Part shown: positions 17,073 through 25,373 of the stretch, one piece after another
How the letters are laid out: every line of letters starts with the position of its first letter
How positions within the stretch are numbered: position 1 is the stretch's first letter
NCBI GenBank assembly: GCA_001899085.1
Contig: MKVB01000002.1
Location: 586,668-638,542 of the forward strand
Direction of reading: 5' to 3'
DNA: 51,875 nucleotides
From: Devosia sp. 66-14
Lineage (GTDB): Bacteria; Pseudomonadota; Alphaproteobacteria; Rhizobiales; Devosiaceae
Notes under the pieces: generated by a model
Told to the model about the DNA's origin: nothing
Seen by the model: the letters and a program-made list of their open reading frames with translations, nothing else
Databases searched by the model: none
Position numbers and translations under genes: made by a program

Positions 17073-17089
17073 AGGTAGGATTTATACCT
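17073..17089. promoter_or_regulatory. Candidate GntR operator in divergent spacer
   Basis: An AT-rich 17-base inverted repeat, AGGTA (17073-17077) against TACCT (17085-17089), in the 150-base spacer between the GntR gene and the SGNH hydrolase. Short arms around an AT core fit GntR-type binding. There is no independent copy to confirm it. Confidence 0.4.
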
Positions 17090-17144
17090 CAGGCTGCGTC
17101 GCCAAGGCAATGCCGCCGCGTCGCGGGCTCGAGGGAACTGCTGC

Positions 17145-17795
17145 ATGCCTACCATCGTCTGCTTCGGCGACTCCAATACCTGGGGGTGCCCGCCCTTCGC
17201 CAATATCGCGCAGACGCCGGACCGGATCGTGCCGGCGCGGCGCTGGGCCAATGTGATGGGGCGCGAGCTCGGGCCGGACAGCTGGGTGGTCGAGGAGGGG
17301 CTCAGCGGCCGCACCACGGTGTTCGACGATCCGATCGAGGGCACGCACAAGAACGGCTCGCGCACGCTGATCCCGATCCTCGAATCGCATGCGCCGATGG
17401 ACGTGCTGATCGTCATGCTGGGCACCAACGACTTCAAGGACCAGCTGTCGATCACCGCTTACAACTCGGCGCGCGGCACGCTGACGCTGATCCAGATGAT
17501 CAAGGGGCACTTCGCCATGGTGGAGCATCCGCCGGAAGTGCTGGTGGTGACGCCGCCCTCGATCACCGAGGAGGCGGAGCCGGCGATCTGGGGCATCGGC
17601 CACCAGCGCTGCCGCGACCATGCGCATTATCTCGAACAGGTGGCGCACCGCACCGGGTGCTTCCATTTCGATGCCAACAAGGTGGTGCGGGCCGGCATTG
17701 ACGGCATCCACATGGATGAGGCGTCGCACGAAATCCTCGGCAAGGCGCTTGCCGGCGAGGTGCGCGCCATCCTCGCCATGCGAAACCTCCGCTGA
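17145..17795 (+). CDS. SGNH/GDSL-family hydrolase
   Basis: A 216-residue esterase-type hydrolase. The nucleophile block is CFGDSNTWG with Ser10, block III is VMLGTND, and DGIHMDEASH near the C-terminus holds the catalytic Asp-x-x-His. There is no signal peptide, so it acts in the cytoplasm. SGNH enzymes of this size remove acyl groups from sugars or act on aryl esters; the Trp after GDSNT resembles the arylesterase/acyl-CoA thioesterase branch. Placed between a GntR regulator and a sugar-type importer, it may deacylate the imported compound. An AT-rich stretch follows before the binding-protein gene, which probably has its own promoter. Confidence 0.85.
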   Translation: MPTIVCFGDSNTWGCPPFANIAQTPDRIVPARRWANVMGRELGPDSWVVEEGLSGRTTVFDDPIEGTHKNGSRTLIPILESHAPMDVLIVMLGTNDFKDQLSITAYNSARGTLTLIQMIKGHFAMVEHPPEVLVVTPPSITEEAEPAIWGIGHQRCRDHAHYLEQVAHRTGCFHFDANKVVRAGIDGIHMDEASHEILGKALAGEVRAILAMRNLR

Positions 17796-17810
17796 GCGCT
17801 TTACATCATA

Positions 17811-17833
17811 CATAATACATAATAGTCGTGATG
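17811..17833 (+). promoter_or_regulatory. AT-rich element before the RbsB-like gene, candidate operator/promoter
   Basis: Bases 17811-17825 contain a tandem ATACATA/ATACATA repeat, flanked by CATCA and, further on, TGATG. Such an AT-rich run is exceptional in this GC-rich region and lies about 80 bases before the binding-protein start. It suggests a separate promoter with an attached regulator site. Confidence 0.4.
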
Positions 17834-17907
17834 GCGAAGGCGCGAGTGAGCGCCTCGCGGCAGGCGTGCGTCGGGAGGATGCGGGCGGCCGCCATTGGGA
17901 GGACACA

Positions 17908-18888
17908 ATGAATCTGAGGAAACTGAGCGCGCTGGCGCTCGCCGCCGTCATGGCCGCCGCGGCGCCGGTCACCGCCATGGCGCAGGAAGACGTGATCATC
18001 ATGCTGGGCGGGCCGAGCTCGGATCCGTTCTGGGGCGCGGTGCAGCAGGGCTTCGACCAGGCCACCAAGGATTACGGCGTCAAGACGCAGTGGACGGCGC
18101 CGGCCGATTTCAACGACATCGTGCCGGTCTATACCAAGATGTTCGAGGCGGCGATCGCCCGCAAACCCGCGGCCATCGCGGTGGGCAACTTCTTCCCCGA
18201 GCCGACCGAGCCGCTGATCAAGCAGGCGGCGGCCGAGGGCATCCCGGTCATCATCATCAACTCGGGCGGCGCCAAGTACCAGGAGCTGGGCGCCATCGGC
18301 TTTATCGGCGAAGACAGCTACCAGATGGGCTACCAGGGCGGCAAAATCGCCGTGGGCAAGGGCGTCAAGAACGGCCTCTGCATCAACCAGATCGCCGCCA
18401 ACCCGGTGCTGGAGCAGCGCTGCCAGGGCTATATCGACGCGGTCACCGAGGCCGGCGGCAAGGCCAAGATGGTGATCCTCGCCTCCGAAGATATCGGCAA
18501 CAGCCAAAAGGTGCAGGCCGCCGTCAGCGCCATGCTGATGCAGGACCAGACCATAGACGGCATCGTGACGCTGGGCGTCGCGGTGGGCGTCGATGCGCTG
18601 GAATCGGTGAAGCAGGTGCGCGCCACCGGCCGCGCCGTCGACCTCGGCACCATGGATCTCGGCAACGCCGTGCTCGAGGCGGTGGCCGCCGGCGAGATGA
18701 GCTTTGCCTCCGACCAGCAGCCGTTCCTGCAGGGCTATTACGGCGTGATGATCCCGCTGATGTACAACAAGTACAAGATGGCCCCGTCGGGCGTGATCAG
18801 CGTCGGCCCCTACATGGTGACGCAGGAAAACGCCGCGGCGGTGCTGGCGGTGAACAAGAGCATCCCGGGCTCGCGCGGCGCGAACTGA
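17908..18888 (+). CDS. RbsB-like sugar ABC transporter substrate-binding protein
   Basis: A 326-residue periplasmic binding protein of the type 1 (ribose/galactose) fold. A Sec signal peptide is clear: NLRKLSALALAAVMAAAAPVTAMA, split after residue 25 or so before QED. The mature part begins VIIMLGGPSSDPFWGAVQQGFDQA, typical of RbsB-like proteins, with the second-domain hinge at VTLGVAVGVDALESV. GGGAGGA precedes ATG 17908. It delivers its ligand to the permease and ATPase that follow after a palindromic spacer. The ligand is not evident; the family takes pentoses, hexoses, autoinducers or polyols. Confidence 0.88.
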   Translation: MNLRKLSALALAAVMAAAAPVTAMAQEDVIIMLGGPSSDPFWGAVQQGFDQATKDYGVKTQWTAPADFNDIVPVYTKMFEAAIARKPAAIAVGNFFPEPTEPLIKQAAAEGIPVIIINSGGAKYQELGAIGFIGEDSYQMGYQGGKIAVGKGVKNGLCINQIAANPVLEQRCQGYIDAVTEAGGKAKMVILASEDIGNSQKVQAAVSAMLMQDQTIDGIVTLGVAVGVDALESVKQVRATGRAVDLGTMDLGNAVLEAVAAGEMSFASDQQPFLQGYYGVMIPLMYNKYKMAPSGVISVGPYMVTQENAAAVLAVNKSIPGSRGAN

Positions 18889-18953
18889 CGGGCAGGGCGG
18901 GGGAGGTGGACGCGCCCCCGCCCCAACCGGCGATTGGATGTGGCGTGGGGATG

Positions 18954-19093
18954 GTTCGGTGCGCACAGAGTACCCCCCACCCTGTCCCTCCCCCGCAAGG
19001 GGGGAGGAGACCAGAACACTGGCGCTGGAGTTGGCGTCTCCCTCCCCCTTGCGGGGAGGGGACAGGGGTGGGGGTACTCTGTGCGCGCCGGCT
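18954..19093. repeat. Long palindromic intergenic repeat, family A, copy 2
   Basis: Same build as 301-438, with GTGCGCACAGAGTACC at the left and GGTACTCTGTGCGC-like sequence at the right. It lies between the binding-protein and permease genes of one operon, where a strong palindrome could reduce downstream expression or protect the upstream message from decay. Confidence 0.8.
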
Positions 19094-19172
19094 TATCAGC
19101 CGCGTTGCCGCCGCGCTCTCGCCTCATCTCCACGATCCGCGCTAGCCTTCGAACTCCGACGGACCTGATGAA

Positions 19173-20216
19173 ATGACCTCTGCCATGGAAACCACCATCG
19201 CCGATCCGCCTCAACCGCAGAGCCGCTTCGGCCTTGCCGAGCGGCTGCTGCGGATCGTCTGGATCGGGCCGCTGATCGCCGCTTTGGTGATCTACAGCTT
19301 CTTCGTCATTGTCGGCGGGGCCTCGGGGTTCTTCTCGATCCCCGGCACGGCCGGATGGCTGAACACCGCGGCCGAACTGGGGATCATCGCGCTGCCGGTG
19401 GGCCTGCTGATGATCTCGGGCGAGTTCGACCTTTCGACCGGTTCGGTGGTCGGCGCCGCCTCGATCATCGTGGCGCTGGGCACCGGGTTCTACGGGTTGC
19501 CGGTCGAACTCACCATCGTCATGGCCCTGGGCCTCGGCGTCGGGGTTGGCTGCTTCAATGCGCTCTTGGTCAATGCGACGAAGCTGCCGAGCTTCATCGT
19601 GACGCTGGCCTCGAACTTCATTCTCGCCGGCACGGCGCTGGGGCTGAGCCGGCTGATCTCGGGCTCGTCCAACGTCTCGCTCAAGGATGCCGGATGGGCG
19701 GAGCTGGTGCTGGGCTCCAAGTGGATGGGGTTCAACGTCTCCGTGCTCTGGTACCTCGGCGCCGCCATCCTCGCCGCCTGGGTGCTGAAGCAGACCCGGT
19801 TCGGCAACTGGATCTTTGCTACCGGCGGCAACCCCGACGCAGCGCGGCGCGCCGGCGTGCCGGTGGCGCGGGTCAAGCTGATCCTCTTCATCTGGACCGC
19901 CGTGTCGGCGGCCTTTGTCGGCATCATGTCGGCGGTGATGTACAACCAGGGCAACGCCGCCTCGGGGCAGGGCTATGTGTTCCAGACCGCCATCGCCGCG
20001 GTGATCGGCGGGGTGCTGCTCTCGGGCGGCTTCGGCTCGGTGATCGGCATCGTGCTCGGTACCTTCATCTACGGCATCGTCAGCCTCGGGCTGTTCTACA
20101 CCGGCTGGCCGACCGACTGGCTCGCCACCTTCATCGGCGGGCTGCTGGTGATCGCCGTGCTCACCAACAACCTGATCCGCGAGCTGGCGCTGAACCGGGG
20201 AAAGAAGAAACTCTGA
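19173..20216 (+). CDS. RbsC-like ABC transporter permease
   Basis: A 347-residue inner-membrane permease of the branched-chain/ribose (BPD_transp_2) family with about nine or ten hydrophobic segments. Family landmarks: LPVGLLMISGEFDLSTGSVVG, LPSFIVTLASNFILAGTALGLS, GNWIFATGGNPDAARRAGVPVARVKL (the contact region for the ATPase) and VIGGVLLSGGFGSVIGIVLG. The stop overlaps the ATPase start as TGATG. No strong ribosome site is visible before ATG 19173; a second ATG lies four codons on. It forms an importer with the genes at 17908 and 20216. Confidence 0.88.
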   Translation: MTSAMETTIADPPQPQSRFGLAERLLRIVWIGPLIAALVIYSFFVIVGGASGFFSIPGTAGWLNTAAELGIIALPVGLLMISGEFDLSTGSVVGAASIIVALGTGFYGLPVELTIVMALGLGVGVGCFNALLVNATKLPSFIVTLASNFILAGTALGLSRLISGSSNVSLKDAGWAELVLGSKWMGFNVSVLWYLGAAILAAWVLKQTRFGNWIFATGGNPDAARRAGVPVARVKLILFIWTAVSAAFVGIMSAVMYNQGNAASGQGYVFQTAIAAVIGGVLLSGGFGSVIGIVLGTFIYGIVSLGLFYTGWPTDWLATFIGGLLVIAVLTNNLIRELALNRGKKKL

Positions 20217-20983
20217 TGGCTGCGCTCATGACGCTCGAAGGCGTCACCCGGACCTTCGGCAACAATATCGCCCTCAACGATGTCAGCCTCGAAGCCCATC
20301 CGGGCGAGGTGCATTGCCTGCTCGGCGACAATGGCGCCGGCAAGTCGACGCTGATCAAGATCATGTCGGGGGTGACGCCGCCGACCATCGGCACGCTGAC
20401 CTTCGACGGCAAGCCGGTGACCTTTCGCTCGCCACGCGATGCGCAGGCGCATGGCATCGGCACAGTGCACCAGGATGTGGGCTCGATCCCGCTGATTTCG
20501 GTGGCGCGCAACTTCTTTCTCGGGAACGAACCGACCAGGGGCTGGGGGCCGTTCCGGCGGCTCGACCACCAGACGGCCAACCGCATCGCGCTCGAACAGA
20601 TCCGGCAGATGGGCATCCGCCGCATCGCCGATGCCGAGCAACTGGTGGGCACCATGTCGGGCGGCGAGCGGCAGGCGCTGGCGATCGCCCGGGCACTGTA
20701 TTTCGGGGCGAAGCTGCTGATCCTCGACGAGCCCACGGCGGCGCTCGGGGTGAAGGAAAGCAAGATCGTCATCGACCTGATCAAGCAGGCGCGCGAGCAG
20801 GGCATTGCGCTGGTGTTCATCACCCATAACGCGACGCACGCGCTCTCGGTCGGCGATCGCTTCACGGTGCTGATCCAGGGGCGGGTGGCCAGCCAGTTCA
20901 AGCGCGGCGAGAAGACCCGCGAAGAGGTGCTGAACCTGATGGCCGGCGGCGAAGCGTTCGATGCCGTTGGGCATGGGGATTGA
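20216..20983 (+). CDS. Sugar ABC transporter ATP-binding protein, single-domain
   Basis: A 255-residue ATPase. Walker A is GDNGAGKST, the Q-loop region HQDVGSIPLISVARNFFLGNEP, the signature MSGGERQA, Walker B LLILDEPTAALG and the switch histidine FITHN. It has one nucleotide-binding domain, unlike RbsA and most sugar ATPases of this transporter class, which have two in tandem; a homodimer is expected, as in FrcA-type fructose importers. Translationally coupled to the permease by TGATG. The operon then meets a palindromic repeat. Confidence 0.9.
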   Translation: MAALMTLEGVTRTFGNNIALNDVSLEAHPGEVHCLLGDNGAGKSTLIKIMSGVTPPTIGTLTFDGKPVTFRSPRDAQAHGIGTVHQDVGSIPLISVARNFFLGNEPTRGWGPFRRLDHQTANRIALEQIRQMGIRRIADAEQLVGTMSGGERQALAIARALYFGAKLLILDEPTAALGVKESKIVIDLIKQAREQGIALVFITHNATHALSVGDRFTVLIQGRVASQFKRGEKTREEVLNLMAGGEAFDAVGHGD

Positions 20984-20990
20984 GGCATAC

Positions 20991-21130
20991 CGATAGAGAC
21001 GGCCCCCTCCCGGCCTCCCCCATGAAGGGGGAGGTGAAGAGGCGAGGCTCTGTCTTCGATCGTGCCAAATGCACCAGCGGGGCACCTCCCCCTTCATGGG
21101 GGAGGATGGGAGGGGGCCGTCTCTGTCGGC
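20991..21130. repeat. Palindromic intergenic repeat, family D, copy 1
   Basis: GAGACGGCCCCCTCCC at the left and its inverted copy GGGAGGGGGCCGTCTC at the right enclose two facing hairpins of the CTCCCCCATGAAGGGGGAG type. A related, shorter copy is at 22350-22486. It lies between the ATPase gene and the serine hydrolase gene. Confidence 0.75.
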
Positions 21131-21164
21131 TTGTCACGTGAACGCAAATTCGGTGGACAGTACA

Positions 21165-22328
21165 ATGAACTACCAATCGCAATCGGCGCCGGTACAGGGA
21201 CACGTCGCGCCGGGCTTCGAGGCGGTGGCGGAGGAGTTTGCGCGCAATTTCACGGTGCGTGGCGATGTCGGGGCGGCGTTCGCGGCGGTGCACAAGGGCA
21301 AGCTCGTCGTCGACCTCTGGGGCGGCATGGCGGCGCCGGGGCGGCCATGGCAGGCCGATACGCTGCAGGTGATCTATTCGGGCACCAAGGGGCTGTTCGC
21401 CGGGTGCGTGCTGAAGCTGGTCGAGCGTGGTCAGCTCGACCTCAACGCGCCGGTGGCCAAATACTGGCCGGAATTTGCTCAGAACGGCAAAGCCCGGGTG
21501 CTGGTGCGGCATGTCACCTCGCATGCCGCCGGCCTGCCGGGGATATCAACGCCGCTCGGCGCCGCCGACTACATCGACTACGAGCGGATGGAGACGCTGC
21601 TGGCGGCGCAACCGCTGGCGTCCGATCCGAACGCCTATCACTGCTATCACGCCGTCACCATTGGCTGGCTGGTGGGCGCGCTGGTACGGCGGATCGACGG
21701 GCGGACGCTGGGCCGGTTCTTCGCCGAGGAGATCGCCGGGCCGCTGGGGCTCGAGGCCTATATCGGGCTGCCTGAAGCGCTGGAGCCGCGGGTGGGGCGG
21801 ATCGAGCTCGGGCCGGGCATGCTGCCCTATGACGAGGCGTTCAGCGACGAGCAGCGGGCCGATCCGGTGTTCGCTTCGATCTGGGGCAACCCGCCGCTGT
21901 TCCCGGCAGATCTCCCCTGGAACAGCCGCGCCTACCACGCGGCCGAGATCGGCGGGGCCGGCGGCATCGCCACGGCGCGTTCGATGGCGCGCTATTATGG
22001 CGCGATGGCGCAGGGCGGCAGCATCGATGGGGTCACGATCCTGAAGCCGGAGACGGTCGCCCTGGGGCGGGCCGAGCAGAGCCGCTTCATGGACCCCTAT
22101 ATCGCCGAAGCCATGGCCTTCGGCGTCGGCTGGGCACTGCAGACGCCGCAGGGCCGGTTCGGGCCGGCGCCCGATGCGTTCGGGCATTCCGGGGCCGGCG
22201 GCTCGATCCATGGCGGCTGGCCGAGCGAGCAGGTGGGGTTCAGCTATACGATGAACCAGATGCGCGCGGATCCCGAGGATCTGCGGTCACGGCATGTGCT
22301 GAAGCGGTTGTATGAGATTGTGCGGTAG
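21165..22328 (+). CDS. Beta-lactamase-family serine hydrolase (class C/EstB-like esterase)
   Basis: A 387-residue serine hydrolase of the class C beta-lactamase/DD-peptidase fold. The nucleophile is Ser72 in YSGTKG (SxxK, Lys75); the second tyrosine element is CYHAVTIGW; the third is FGHSGAGGS in place of the KTG box, as in esterase EstB-type members. No signal peptide is present, so it is probably a cytoplasmic esterase rather than an antibiotic resistance enzyme. ATG 21165 follows GGTGGACAG; the longer frame from 21069 runs into repeat DNA. It may act with the SGNH hydrolase on esters imported by the transporter upstream. Confidence 0.85.
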   Translation: MNYQSQSAPVQGHVAPGFEAVAEEFARNFTVRGDVGAAFAAVHKGKLVVDLWGGMAAPGRPWQADTLQVIYSGTKGLFAGCVLKLVERGQLDLNAPVAKYWPEFAQNGKARVLVRHVTSHAAGLPGISTPLGAADYIDYERMETLLAAQPLASDPNAYHCYHAVTIGWLVGALVRRIDGRTLGRFFAEEIAGPLGLEAYIGLPEALEPRVGRIELGPGMLPYDEAFSDEQRADPVFASIWGNPPLFPADLPWNSRAYHAAEIGGAGGIATARSMARYYGAMAQGGSIDGVTILKPETVALGRAEQSRFMDPYIAEAMAFGVGWALQTPQGRFGPAPDAFGHSGAGGSIHGGWPSEQVGFSYTMNQMRADPEDLRSRHVLKRLYEIVR

Positions 22329-22349
22329 GGGGGACGGGGCTGGTGTGTG

Positions 22350-22486
22350 TGGCCACCCCCCTCCCAACCTCCCCCACAAGGGGGGAGGTGCCGTTCTGCG
22401 GTTGTGGCATGATCGAGCTTCATCCACCGGCCTGACACTTCCCCCTTGATGGGGGGAGGCCGGGAGGGGGTGGGGCAGCGGGCACC
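22350..22486. repeat. Palindromic intergenic repeat, family D, copy 2
   Basis: CCACCCCCCTCCCAACCTCCCC at the left (in two parts) is inverted as GGGGAGGCCGGGAGGGGGTGGGG at the right (in two parts), with an internal CCCCACAAGGGGGG hairpin. It separates convergent genes. Confidence 0.65.
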
Positions 22487-22489
22487 GCC

Positions 22490-22810
22490 CTAACTGATCA
22501 CCAACCGTGAAATCCGCCCACCGACCAGCGTGAACGCCATGGTCCCCTCTCCATTGTAGCCATTGCCGCTGACCGCCAGCCGCACCCGGTACGCGTCGGC
22601 CCCTTTGGGCTCGACCTCGATCAGCCGAAACTTCGAGTGCATGCCGATATTGTCGGTCTCGTTCCAGCTGGCAATGCCGGCGCGGCCGGTGAAGTCGCGG
22701 CCCCAGTCGCTGAGGAAGGCATCCGGGGTGAAGGCTTCGAGGAAGGCGGCGGTGTCGCCGGCATTGGTGGCGTCGATGAAACGCTGGATGACCGGCGGGG
22801 TGGTGCTCAT
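22490..22810 (-). CDS. SnoaL/NTF2-like small protein
   Basis: A 106-residue protein of the NTF2-like fold: an N-terminal helix pair (VIQRFIDATNAGDTAAFLEAFTPDAFLSDWG, split here in description) followed by curved beta-strands ending MAFTLVGGRISRLVIS. Such proteins are small isomerases, lyases or ligand-binding domains; no active site can be named with confidence. ATG 22810 has a GGAG site at normal spacing. It lies on the same strand and 56 bases downstream of the dehydratase gene, so it may be co-transcribed, though nothing shows a functional link. Confidence 0.75.
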   Translation of the reverse strand: MSTTPPVIQRFIDATNAGDTAAFLEAFTPDAFLSDWGRDFTGRAGIASWNETDNIGMHSKFRLIEVEPKGADAYRVRLAVSGNGYNGEGTMAFTLVGGRISRLVIS

Positions 22811-22866
22811 GGGTGGGCTCCGTGGGTGGGGGTTCCCTTCTAGCGTGGGGCGTCGGGCATCGACAA

Positions 22867-24582
22867 TCAGTGGCTCTCTTCCGGCACCTCGCTGCCGCGG
22901 CAGCCGAGCAGGAAGTCGAAATCGGCGCCGGTGTCGGCCTGCATGACGTGGCGGCGATAGAGGCCGCGATAGCCGGATTCCTGCAGCGCGACCGGGGGCT
23001 GCCACTCGGCGCGGCGGCGGGCGAGTTCGGCCTCGTCGACGTGCAGCGTCAGCTCGCGGCGGCTGACCGAGAGGGTGATTTCGTCGCCCTCGCGCACCAG
23101 CGCCAGCGGTCCGCCGGCGGCGGCTTCCGGCGCCACGTGCAGCACCACGGTGCCATAGGCGGTGCCGCTCATCCGGGCGTCGGAGATGCGCACCATGTCG
23201 CGCACCCCTTGCTCGAGGAGCTTGGCGGGCAGGCCCATGTTGCCGACCTCGGCCATGCCTGGGTAGCCCTTGGGCCCGCAATTGCGCAGCACCATGATGC
23301 TCTGGGCCGTGATCGGAAGGTTGGGGTCGGCGATGCGGTGCTTGTAGTCCTCGATGTCGTTGAACACCACGGCGGGGCCGCGATGTTCGAGCAAAGCCGG
23401 GGTGGCCGCCGAAGGCTTTAGCACCGCGCCATCGGGGGCGAGGTTGCCGCGCAGCACCACCATGCCGCCATGCGCCACCAGCGGTTGGTCGAGCGGGCGG
23501 ATCACGTCGGGCAGGTAGACTTCGGCATTGGCGATGTTGTCGCCGACGGTCTTGCCGTTGACGGTCAGCGCCTCGAGCCGCAGCGCGGCGCTGATGCGGT
23601 TCATCAGCGCCGGGATGCCGCCGGCATAGAAGAAATCCTCCATCAGGTGCTCGCCCGAGGGCATCAGGTTGGCGAGCGTCGGGATATCGCGGCCGAAACG
23701 ATCCCAGTCGTCGAGGGAAAACTCGACGCCGACCCGGCCGGCAATGGCGAGCAGGTGCACCACCGCATTGGTCGAGCCGCCGATGGCGCCGTTGACCTTC
23801 ACGGCGTTCTCGAAAGCGGCGCGGGTGAGGATCTTCGAGAGCTTCAGGTCCTCGTTGACCATCTCGACGATGCGGCGGCCAGTGAGATGGGCGAGCCGGG
23901 CGCGGCGCGCGTCGACGGCGGGGATGGCGGCATTGCCGGGCAGCGACAGGCCGAGCGCCTCGACCATCGAGGCCATGGTGGAGGCGGTGCCCATGGTCAT
24001 GCAGTGGCCGGGCGAGCGCGACATCGATTCCTCGGCGGCGAGGAACTCGTCCATCGAGATGACGCCGGCGCGCACGTCTTCGCTGAGGCGCCAGACATCG
24101 GTGCCCGAGCCGATCTTCTTGCCCTTGAACCAGCCCGAGAGCATGGCGCCGCCACTGAGCACGATCGAGGGCAGGTCGACGCTGGCGGCGCCCATCACCA
24201 GCGATGGGGTGGTCTTGTCGCAGCCGGCGAGCAGCACGACGCCATCGATGGGGTTGCCGCGGATTGACTCCTCGACATCCATCGAGGCGAGGTTGCGGAA
24301 CATCATGGCGGGGGGGCGGAGGTTGGACTCGCCGCAGGAGAATACCGGGAACTCGACCGGGAAGCCGCCGGCTTCATAGATGCCGCGCTTGATCGGCTCG
24401 ACCAGCTGGCGGAAATGCGCGTTGCAGGGGGTGAGGTCGGAGGCGGTGTTGCAGATGCCGATCACCGGGCGGCCATCGAACATATCCTCGGGATGGCCAG
24501 AATTCTTCATCCAGCTGCGGTGGATGAAGGCATCCTTGCCGGTGCCGCCGAACCAGGCCTCAGAGCGAAGCGGTTTCTTCAT
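22867..24582 (-). CDS. IlvD/Edd-family sugar-acid dehydratase (L-arabinonate dehydratase-like)
   Basis: A 571-residue iron-sulfur dehydratase, the length of L-arabinonate and D-xylonate dehydratases rather than IlvD. Cluster cysteines appear in VFSCGESN, LAGCDKTTPS and PGHCMTMGTAST. The opening LRSEAWFGGTGKDAFIHRSW, the block SMSRSPGHC and the ending ADTGADFDFLLGCRG closely match rhizobial L-arabinonate dehydratase. It removes water from an aldonic acid to give a 2-keto-3-deoxy acid. ATG 24582 overlaps the upstream RraA-family stop (TGATG), so the two proteins are made together. The exact sugar acid is not fixed by sequence alone. Confidence 0.9.
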   Translation of the reverse strand: MKKPLRSEAWFGGTGKDAFIHRSWMKNSGHPEDMFDGRPVIGICNTASDLTPCNAHFRQLVEPIKRGIYEAGGFPVEFPVFSCGESNLRPPAMMFRNLASMDVEESIRGNPIDGVVLLAGCDKTTPSLVMGAASVDLPSIVLSGGAMLSGWFKGKKIGSGTDVWRLSEDVRAGVISMDEFLAAEESMSRSPGHCMTMGTASTMASMVEALGLSLPGNAAIPAVDARRARLAHLTGRRIVEMVNEDLKLSKILTRAAFENAVKVNGAIGGSTNAVVHLLAIAGRVGVEFSLDDWDRFGRDIPTLANLMPSGEHLMEDFFYAGGIPALMNRISAALRLEALTVNGKTVGDNIANAEVYLPDVIRPLDQPLVAHGGMVVLRGNLAPDGAVLKPSAATPALLEHRGPAVVFNDIEDYKHRIADPNLPITAQSIMVLRNCGPKGYPGMAEVGNMGLPAKLLEQGVRDMVRISDARMSGTAYGTVVLHVAPEAAAGGPLALVREGDEITLSVSRRELTLHVDEAELARRRAEWQPPVALQESGYRGLYRRHVMQADTGADFDFLLGCRGSEVPEESH

Positions 24583-25262
24583 CACATGATCCCGGTATCG
24601 GCGAAGATCTGTTCGGTGGTGCCGCCGGCCTCGATCAGGGTGCGGACCTGCTCCTCGCCGGCCACCTTGGCGAGCGCCAGCTCCACCGCTTCGGCAAGGC
24701 GGGCAGCCGGGATGATGACGACACCGTCGATATCGCCGAACACCACGTCGCCATTGTCGACGCGAACGCCGTTGTCGAACTCGATCGGGCAGCGATAATC
24801 GATCACCCGACCGCGCAGGCGCTGATCCTGCGCGTAGCTGCCCGACGAGAAGACCGGGAAATCCAGCGCCTTGATGCCGCGGGTATCGCGGTGGAAGCCA
24901 TCGAGCACCGCACCCGTGGCGCCCAGACTCATGGCGCGGGTCGACATCAGTTCGCCCCACAACGCGTAGCGCGGCGAAGAGCCGGTGCAGATGTAGACCT
25001 CGCCGGTTGTGAGCGAATCCAGCGCCTTGAACATCAGTCCGAAGGAGTCGGTCTTTTGGGCCTGGGTGACGTAGTCGGAGGCGGCGTCGGCCTCGAGCAC
25101 GGTCATCGCCCGGCCGACCATGACGTGATCGGGATTCACGGCGCGGATATGCGGCGGCAGGAACTGGTGGGTCAGCCCCAGAGTGTCGAGCACGTCGCCG
25201 ACCACCGAAGTGTTGAGACGGGTGCGGAGGCTGTCGATCAGGGCTTGGTCGGGGGAGGGCAT
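24582..25262 (-). CDS. RraA-family aldolase-like protein
   Basis: A 226-residue member of the RraA/HMG-aldolase family. The core is present: GRAMTV, then GELMSTRAMSLGATGAVLDGFHRD with the Arg-Asp pair that binds metal and pyruvate in 4-hydroxy-4-methyl-2-oxoglutarate aldolases, and the barrel-end strands DVVFGDIDGVVIIP. Some family members cleave 2-keto-4-hydroxy acids. Its coupling to a sugar-acid dehydratase, which makes a 2-keto-3-deoxy acid, makes an aldolase role likely: cleavage to pyruvate plus an aldehyde. It is the first gene of the operon, divergent from a FadR-type regulator. Confidence 0.85.
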   Translation of the reverse strand: MPSPDQALIDSLRTRLNTSVVGDVLDTLGLTHQFLPPHIRAVNPDHVMVGRAMTVLEADAASDYVTQAQKTDSFGLMFKALDSLTTGEVYICTGSSPRYALWGELMSTRAMSLGATGAVLDGFHRDTRGIKALDFPVFSSGSYAQDQRLRGRVIDYRCPIEFDNGVRVDNGDVVFGDIDGVVIIPAARLAEAVELALAKVAGEEQVRTLIEAGGTTEQIFADTGIM

Positions 25263-25324
25263 GCGTTTACTCGCTGGGGCAGGAACTGGCCGGACGCTAG
25301 CGAAGGCAAGGAAAGGCTGTCAAG

Positions 25325-25335
25325 CTGTAAGACAG
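25325..25335. promoter_or_regulatory. Candidate FadR-type operator
   Basis: The perfect short palindrome CTGT-AAG-ACAG lies in the 111-base divergent spacer, with a second overlapping pair CTGTC (25317-25321) and GACAG (25331-25335). GT-N3-AC cores are typical of FadR-subfamily sites, so autoregulation and control of the rraA-like/dehydratase operon is a fair guess. Confidence 0.45.
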
Positions 25336-25336
25336 A

Positions 25337-25366
25337 TTGACGGGTATTGACGCGCGGACCTATTCT
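25337..25366 (+). promoter_or_regulatory. Candidate promoter of the FadR-type regulator, leaderless
   Basis: TTGACG (25337-25342) and TATTCT (25361-25366) are spaced 18 bases. Transcription would begin at or next to ATG 25374. No Shine-Dalgarno sequence precedes that ATG, which fits a leaderless message. The operator candidate abuts the -35 box. Confidence 0.4.
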
Positions 25367-25373
25367 CCGAGCC

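Noticed and set aside
21165-22328. Beta-lactam resistance gene
   Set aside because: It has the SxxK fold but no signal peptide and no KTG box; the sequence fits a cytoplasmic esterase better.
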